A stretch of 25,061 nucleotides of DNA from CAIUVD01 sp044338255. GTDB lineage: Bacteria; Planctomycetota; UBA11346. The notes beneath the pieces were generated by a model. The model did no database searches. It was not told the DNA's origin and was given only the letters and a program-made list of their open reading frames with translations. The position numbers and the translations under genes were made by a program. The stretch spans positions 1-25,061 of the forward strand of contig JBIILZ010000057.1 in NCBI GenBank assembly GCA_044338255.1. Direction: 5' to 3'. Positions 21,899 through 25,061 of the stretch are shown here, in pieces. How positions within the stretch are numbered: the stretch's first letter is position 1; every line of letters starts with the position of its first letter.

Positions 21899-22411
21899 TC
21901 ACTCAACCCTCGGATGCCCGGCGAGCCGGCGCAAAACGCTGATCTGGCCATGATGCAACGGCTCGTGGGTTACCATGTAGACCAGGCTGTCACCCCAGGT
22001 CCGGCACGAATCCGGGAGCCAGTCCGGCCGCAGATGAGGTAAGACCACGGTGAGCTCTTCGATGGTGACGCTGGCGGCCACCGCATCCGAGGCCGCATCC
22101 CAGGCCGCGATCCGGGTCCGCAGATGGGGCCACGCCGGCAGGTCACCTGGGGTCGGGGCCATGAAGTTGAAGATATCGATCTCGTCCGGAGTCGCGAACG
22201 ACCAGTCGCCGCGACCCATGCCGCAGAGAGTCAGGGCGGTGAAGAGGCTCGCGTGCGCCGCATGCCAGGCGATCGGCGGCAAGTCGGGTCGCGGTCGCCA
22301 CTGCGCTTGCTCGTCGCTGACGGTCGCCAGGTGGCGGTCACGGAGTTCGCGGATGATCTGCATCTGGCGCTGATAGATGACAACGACGGTGGGCGACATG
22401 GTGGGCGACAT
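21899..22411 (-). CDS. DinB-family protein
   Basis: A 170-residue four-helix protein of the DinB/YfiT superfamily. The probable metal-binding histidines are in IAWHAAHAS and THEPLHHGQISVLRRL, the latter with the H-x3-H pattern at the start of the last helix. Many members are thiol-dependent transferases or are uncharacterised and stress-associated. The ATG at 22411 is chosen because AAGGTGG lies six bases upstream. An ATG at 22435 is an alternative and an ORF to 22723 is unsupported. The first eight codons include a 12-bp duplication (MSPTMSPT). It is the only gene of the right-hand cluster transcribed without a visible riboswitch, apart from the PQ-loop gene, and may be incidental. Confidence 0.75.
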   Translation of the reverse strand: MSPTMSPTVVVIYQRQMQIIRELRDRHLATVSDEQAQWRPRPDLPPIAWHAAHASLFTALTLCGMGRGDWSFATPDEIDIFNFMAPTPGDLPAWPHLRTRIAAWDAASDAVAASVTIEELTVVLPHLRPDWLPDSCRTWGDSLVYMVTHEPLHHGQISVLRRLAGHPRVE

Positions 22412-22622
22412 AGCGGTCCACCTTGCGTCAATCATGCCAGCAGTTCCTCGGTGCTGCGTCGAACAGCCATGCGCGAAGCCGCGAGCACTTGCCTGGATTT
22501 TGCGCAGCCCGCCCCCAGGGGTGATAATAATTGAGGCGTCGTTATACCGCGACAGGCGACGGTGATTCGCCCAGGCGGTTGAAATTTCGCAGTTTCGACC
22601 TCGGGCGAAGGATCGGCAACGC
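22412..22622. other. Upstream region of DinB and permease genes
   Basis: There is no credible gene. An AT-rich patch TGATAATAATTGAGG (22522-22536) stands out and could be a -10 region in either direction, with TTGCGC 17 bases upstream of GATAAT on the plus strand. This could drive a basal transcript towards the permease. Confidence 0.4.
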
Positions 22623-22639
22623 TTGGCATGAATCTTGCA
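22623..22639 (+). promoter_or_regulatory. Sigma-54 promoter, permease/ATPase operon
   Basis: TTGGCATGAATCTTGCA matches TTGGCACG-N4-TTGCW at all but one fixed position with GG-N10-GC spacing. The predicted start near 22650 lies about 50 bases before riboswitch P1. Confidence 0.78.
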
Positions 22640-22699
22640 CTTCGCTGACGATGGTGTGAGCCATCGCGCGTCATGGTTCGGCAGAGCGCGCTGCCGATG

Positions 22700-22748
22700 G
22701 TTCGGGACGACCCGGAACACCACTGATACCCCGCCGGGACGACCCGGC
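22700..22748 (+). promoter_or_regulatory. Guanidine-II (mini-ykkC) riboswitch, permease/ATPase operon
   Basis: P1 is GTT-CGGG-ACGA-CCCG-G-AAC (22700-22718, one bulged G). After a 14-base linker, P2 is GCCGGG-ACGA-CCCGGC (22733-22748). GGTGG at 22752-22756 follows P2 and precedes an ATG at 22762 that opens a chain of very short ORFs leading to the permease. Confidence 0.9.
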
Positions 22749-22761
22749 TTCGGTGGTCTGG

Positions 22762-22794
22762 ATGCTTAGCATGCGGACCCCGCTGGAGTCGTGA
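22762..22794 (+). CDS. Possible 10-codon leader ORF
   Basis: This encodes MLSMRTPLES, with GGTGG five bases upstream, directly after riboswitch P2. Its stop overlaps the start of the next short ORF in the sequence TGATG (22792-22796). Confidence 0.3.
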   Translation: MLSMRTPLES

Positions 22795-22859
22795 TGCGCT
22801 GTCGACGCTCGTCGTGGTCCTTCAGCTCGGGGTCGTGGCCAGGCATAAGCCGTCCATGA
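22794..22859 (+). CDS. Possible 21-codon leader ORF coupled to permease
   Basis: It begins MRCRRSSWSFSSG and ends GISRP. GGAG lies five bases upstream of the ATG, and its stop overlaps the permease ATG as ATGA. No family was recognised. It could relay translation from the riboswitch-exposed site to the permease start, which itself has only a weak ribosome-binding site. Confidence 0.35.
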   Translation: MRCRRSSWSFSSGSWPGISRP

Positions 22860-23974
22860 CCGGCACTCCGACTCCACCGCTGCCGAGTGCCCTCGGCATC
22901 ACCCGGCGGATGCCGCCGGCCCCGTGGTTTGCGGTCCGCCGCGAGCTGACCCCCCGGCGGCGGTCGTTCCTCTGGGTGGCGTCGTTCCTGCTGCCTTTGC
23001 TGGTGTGGTCGATCATCAGCTATGTGCCCTTCATCTGGCATCCGCAGGTCCTTGTCAGCAATCCCGGAGACAGCGGGATGCTCTCGGTCGGCACCCGCAT
23101 CGATCGATCGCAATTCGACGAGGAGAACCAACGCCTCGTCACCGCGGGCAAGCGCATTGCGGTGGGCAATCCGGCGAATCCGATCTTCCTTCCCGCGCCG
23201 CACGAGGTCGGCAAGGCCCTCGTCAGCGCCTACACCACCGAACCGCGACGGGGCGATAAATGGCTGCATGAGGCCCTCTGGCATTCGATCAAGGTCATCA
23301 TCTACGGCTTCGTTCTGTGCAGCATCGTCGCCGTCCCGTTAGGCATCATGTGCGGCACCTGGAGTTTCTTCAGCCGGCTGTTTGAGCCGTTCATCGATTT
23401 CGTCCGCTACATGCCGGCCCCGGCCTTCGGCGCACTGGCGATTGCGATCACCGGGATTAATGACGGCCCCAAGATCAGCATCATCGTCATCGGTACGTTC
23501 TTCCAGATGGTCCTGGTCATCGCCAACACCACCCGCCAGCTTGATGGGGCGTTGCTCGAAGCGGCGCAGACCCTCGGTGCCTCCGACCGCCGCCTCCTGA
23601 CCCGGGTGGTGATCCCCGGCATCTTGCCCAACCTCTACACCGACCTGCGCGTCCTTCTCGGCTGGGCGTGGACCTACCTGATCGTCGCCGAGCTGATCGG
23701 AGCGAGCAGCGGCATCAGCTACTTCATCAACCAGCAGGGGAAATACCGCAATTACAGCAACGTCTTCGCCGGGATCATCACCATCGGCCTGATCGGCCTG
23801 ATCACCGATCAGATTTTGGGCTGGCTCAGCCGCTTCCTCTTCCCGTGGAGCGGGGCGCAACCGCCATCGCGGCCGTCGCGCATCGCCTTCGCGCTCGTCT
23901 TCTTCCCCTTCCGCCTACCAGCGATCCTCCTCCGCTGGGCACGCGCCCATGATCCGAAGCGGGTGCAGCCATGA
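22856..23974 (+). CDS. ABC transporter permease, NrtB/SsuC/TauC-like
   Basis: A 372-residue inner-membrane permease. An N-terminal helix (FLWVASFLLPLLVWSIISYV) is followed by a periplasmic segment of about 70 residues, then the BPD transport core. The EAA loop EAAQTLGASDRRLLTRVVIP (about 235-254) contacts the ATPase. The periplasmic insert (DRSQFDEENQRL to NPIFLPAPHEVGKAL) is longer than in typical taurine or sulfonate permeases. The ATG at 22856 overlaps a short upstream ORF. A GTG at 22814 in the same frame is a less likely alternative. The stop overlaps the ATPase ATG (ATGA at 23971-23974). With the ATPase and the binding protein at 15733 it makes a complete importer, and all parts carry guanidine-II riboswitches. 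Confidence 0.9.
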   Translation: MTGTPTPPLPSALGITRRMPPAPWFAVRRELTPRRRSFLWVASFLLPLLVWSIISYVPFIWHPQVLVSNPGDSGMLSVGTRIDRSQFDEENQRLVTAGKRIAVGNPANPIFLPAPHEVGKALVSAYTTEPRRGDKWLHEALWHSIKVIIYGFVLCSIVAVPLGIMCGTWSFFSRLFEPFIDFVRYMPAPAFGALAIAITGINDGPKISIIVIGTFFQMVLVIANTTRQLDGALLEAAQTLGASDRRLLTRVVIPGILPNLYTDLRVLLGWAWTYLIVAELIGASSGISYFINQQGKYRNYSNVFAGIITIGLIGLITDQILGWLSRFLFPWSGAQPPSRPSRIAFALVFFPFRLPAILLRWARAHDPKRVQP

Positions 23975-24924
23975 GCGAAATAACAGCCGTGAGCGGGATA
24001 ACAGCCGTGAGCGGGATAACAGCCGTGAGCGGGATAACAGCCGTGAGCGATCCCGTCGCCGAGCGCTTCCAGCGCATCGCCGCTCGGCCGGTGGTACTCG
24101 ATGTCCAACACCTCGGGATGTCGTTCCCGGGTGCCGGCGGTAACCTCATCCATGCCCTGCACGACGTTTCATTTCAGGTCCGCCGACGGGAATTCATTAC
24201 CGTGGTCGGGGCCAGCGGCTGCGGCAAGAGCACCCTGGTGCGGATCCTTGCCGGGCTAACCAGCCATACCGCTGGCGAGGTGCTGCTTAACGGTAAGCCG
24301 GTGAACGGCCCGGGCCCCGATCGCGGGATGGTCTTCCAGGGCTACACCCTCTTCCCCTGGCTGTCGGTGCTGAAGAACGTCATGTTCGGCCTCGACATGC
24401 TTGGCCGCGGGCACGATGCGGCTAAGTCCGAAGCCTTGCAGTGGCTCGAATTGGTCGGCTTGGCGCACAAGGCCGATGCCTGGCCGCATCAACTCTCGGG
24501 CGGCCAGCGGCAACGGGTCGCGATTGCCCGCGCCCTCGCCGCCGGCCCGCGCATCCTGCTCATGGACGAGCCGTTCGGGGCCCTCGATCCGCAAACCCGG
24601 GCAACGCTGCAAGAGCACCTGCTGCAGATCTGGCAGCAGGTGAATGTGACCATCGTCTTCATCACCCACGACATCGATGAGGCGCTGTGGCTGGCCGACC
24701 GTGTGCTTGTGATGCAGCCGCCAGACGAGGCTCATCCGGGTGGTTGGTTGCGCGAGATCGTCGACGTGCCCCTGCCCGTGCCGCGGACCCGGGAGATGGT
24801 CCGCAGCGAGGCGTGGCGTACGACCCGGGCGCACCTTGAGGACTTGATCCATCCCCGTCACGTACATGCCGCAGAAAAGCTGCCGGTGTTCAAGCTCACC
24901 GTCGCGGGGGACGAGGTGCTCTAG
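23971..24924 (+). CDS. ABC transporter ATPase, NrtD/SsuB/TauB-like
   Basis: A 317-residue ATPase that powers the importer. Motifs: Walker A GASGCGKST (80-88), Q-loop Gln123, signature LSGGQRQR (175-182), Walker B RILLMDEP (Asp199, Glu200) and H-loop His233. Family members usually start close to the VVLDVQHLGMSF strand. Here about 40 extra residues precede it, including a run of ITAVSG hexapeptides from an 18-bp tandem repeat. GTG codons recur in each repeat and could act as alternative starts. The C-terminal extension of about 75 residues after the H-loop is typical of the nitrate/taurine branch. It is coupled to the permease by a 4-bp overlap. A heptamer array starts 24 bases after the stop. 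Confidence 0.93.
   Translation: MSEITAVSGITAVSGITAVSGITAVSDPVAERFQRIAARPVVLDVQHLGMSFPGAGGNLIHALHDVSFQVRRREFITVVGASGCGKSTLVRILAGLTSHTAGEVLLNGKPVNGPGPDRGMVFQGYTLFPWLSVLKNVMFGLDMLGRGHDAAKSEALQWLELVGLAHKADAWPHQLSGGQRQRVAIARALAAGPRILLMDEPFGALDPQTRATLQEHLLQIWQQVNVTIVFITHDIDEALWLADRVLVMQPPDEAHPGGWLREIVDVPLPVPRTREMVRSEAWRTTRAHLEDLIHPRHVHAAEKLPVFKLTVAGDEVL
23980..24051 (+). repeat. 18-bp tandem repeat at the ATPase start
   Basis: Four units of ATAACAGCCGTGAGCGGG are present, the last ending in GAT. The sequence around the start codon (CAGCCATGAGCGAAATAA) is a diverged fifth unit, so the repeat looks like expansion of the translation start itself. It encodes ITAVSG repeats, and unit number changes would keep the frame. 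Confidence 0.95.
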
Positions 24925-24948
24925 GCAAAAAGTATGGCCACCCAATAA

Positions 24949-25061
24949 ACCAGAGACCAGAGACCAGAGACCAGAGACCAGAGACCAGAGACCAGAGACC
25001 AGAGACCAGAGACCAGAGACCAGAGACCAGAGACCAGAGACCAGAGACCAGAGACCAGAGA
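24949..25061. repeat. Heptamer tandem repeat ACCAGAG, at least 16 units
   Basis: Sixteen perfect ACCAGAG units run to the edge of the window and beyond. On the minus strand this is CTGGTCT, the same family as the arrays at 486-569 and 13941-14043 but more homogeneous. It begins 24 bases after the ATPase stop codon. Confidence 0.97.

Noticed and set aside
22500..22528. Sigma-70 promoter TTGCGC-N17-GATAAT for the permease operon
   Set aside because: A near-consensus sigma-54 box lies closer to the riboswitch, and all sister units have one too. It is kept only as a possible basal promoter.
24949..25061. Possible CRISPR array
   Set aside because: The units are 7 bp, contiguous and without spacers, so this is a simple tandem repeat.

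Overview
The window comes from a GC-rich, Gram-negative-type bacterium. Phylum is uncertain. The intergenic heptamer arrays and the four-helix-bundle (S23-type) protein fragment recall planctomycete or other PVC genomes, but that is an impression and not a demonstration. No rRNA, tRNA, CRISPR or phage genes were seen.

Left half (1-14.1 kb), mostly housekeeping. It holds a MITE-interrupted four-helix-bundle gene fragment, octamer and heptamer tandem repeats, an M24 Xaa-Pro-type peptidase, a 1093-aa exported transglutaminase-like protein, typA/bipA, a small Rieske ferredoxin coupled to nadB, then a class I DAHP synthase, greA, pheA and an MFS transporter. The DAHP synthase gene is preceded by what reads as a complete transcription attenuator. 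It has a 16-codon leader peptide with Trp-Tyr-Phe in a row, an antiterminator segment overlapping the leader's last codons, and an intrinsic terminator.

Right half (14.1-25 kb), an accessory nitrogen-scavenging locus and the main discovery of the window. Five transcription units (Rieske oxygenase; ABC substrate-binding protein; type III glutamine synthetase; TIM-barrel protein/creatininase-family amidohydrolase/metallo-beta-lactamase hydrolase; ABC permease/ATPase) are each preceded by a pair of GC-rich hairpins with ACGR tetraloops separated by 11-17 nt. That is the architecture of the guanidine-II (mini-ykkC) riboswitch. A sigma-54 type (GG-N10-GC) promoter lies upstream of every pair. The cluster therefore looks doubly gated, by nitrogen status (sigma-54) and by guanidine (riboswitch), yet it contains no recognisable guanidine carboxylase, allophanate hydrolase, urease or ureohydrolase-type guanidine hydrolase. 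The gene set suggests import of a guanidino compound, oxidation by a CntA-like Rieske enzyme, hydrolysis by creatininase/MBL enzymes, and capture of the released ammonia or methylamine by the glutamine synthetase homologue. The order of steps and the substrate are inference. A PQ-loop-like membrane protein and a DinB-family protein sit inside the locus without riboswitches.

A 165-bp palindromic MITE flanked by TA has inserted between one riboswitch and the glutamine synthetase gene. A second, partial copy forms the left edge of the window. CTGGTCN heptamer arrays occur at three separate gene ends, including the right edge of the window.
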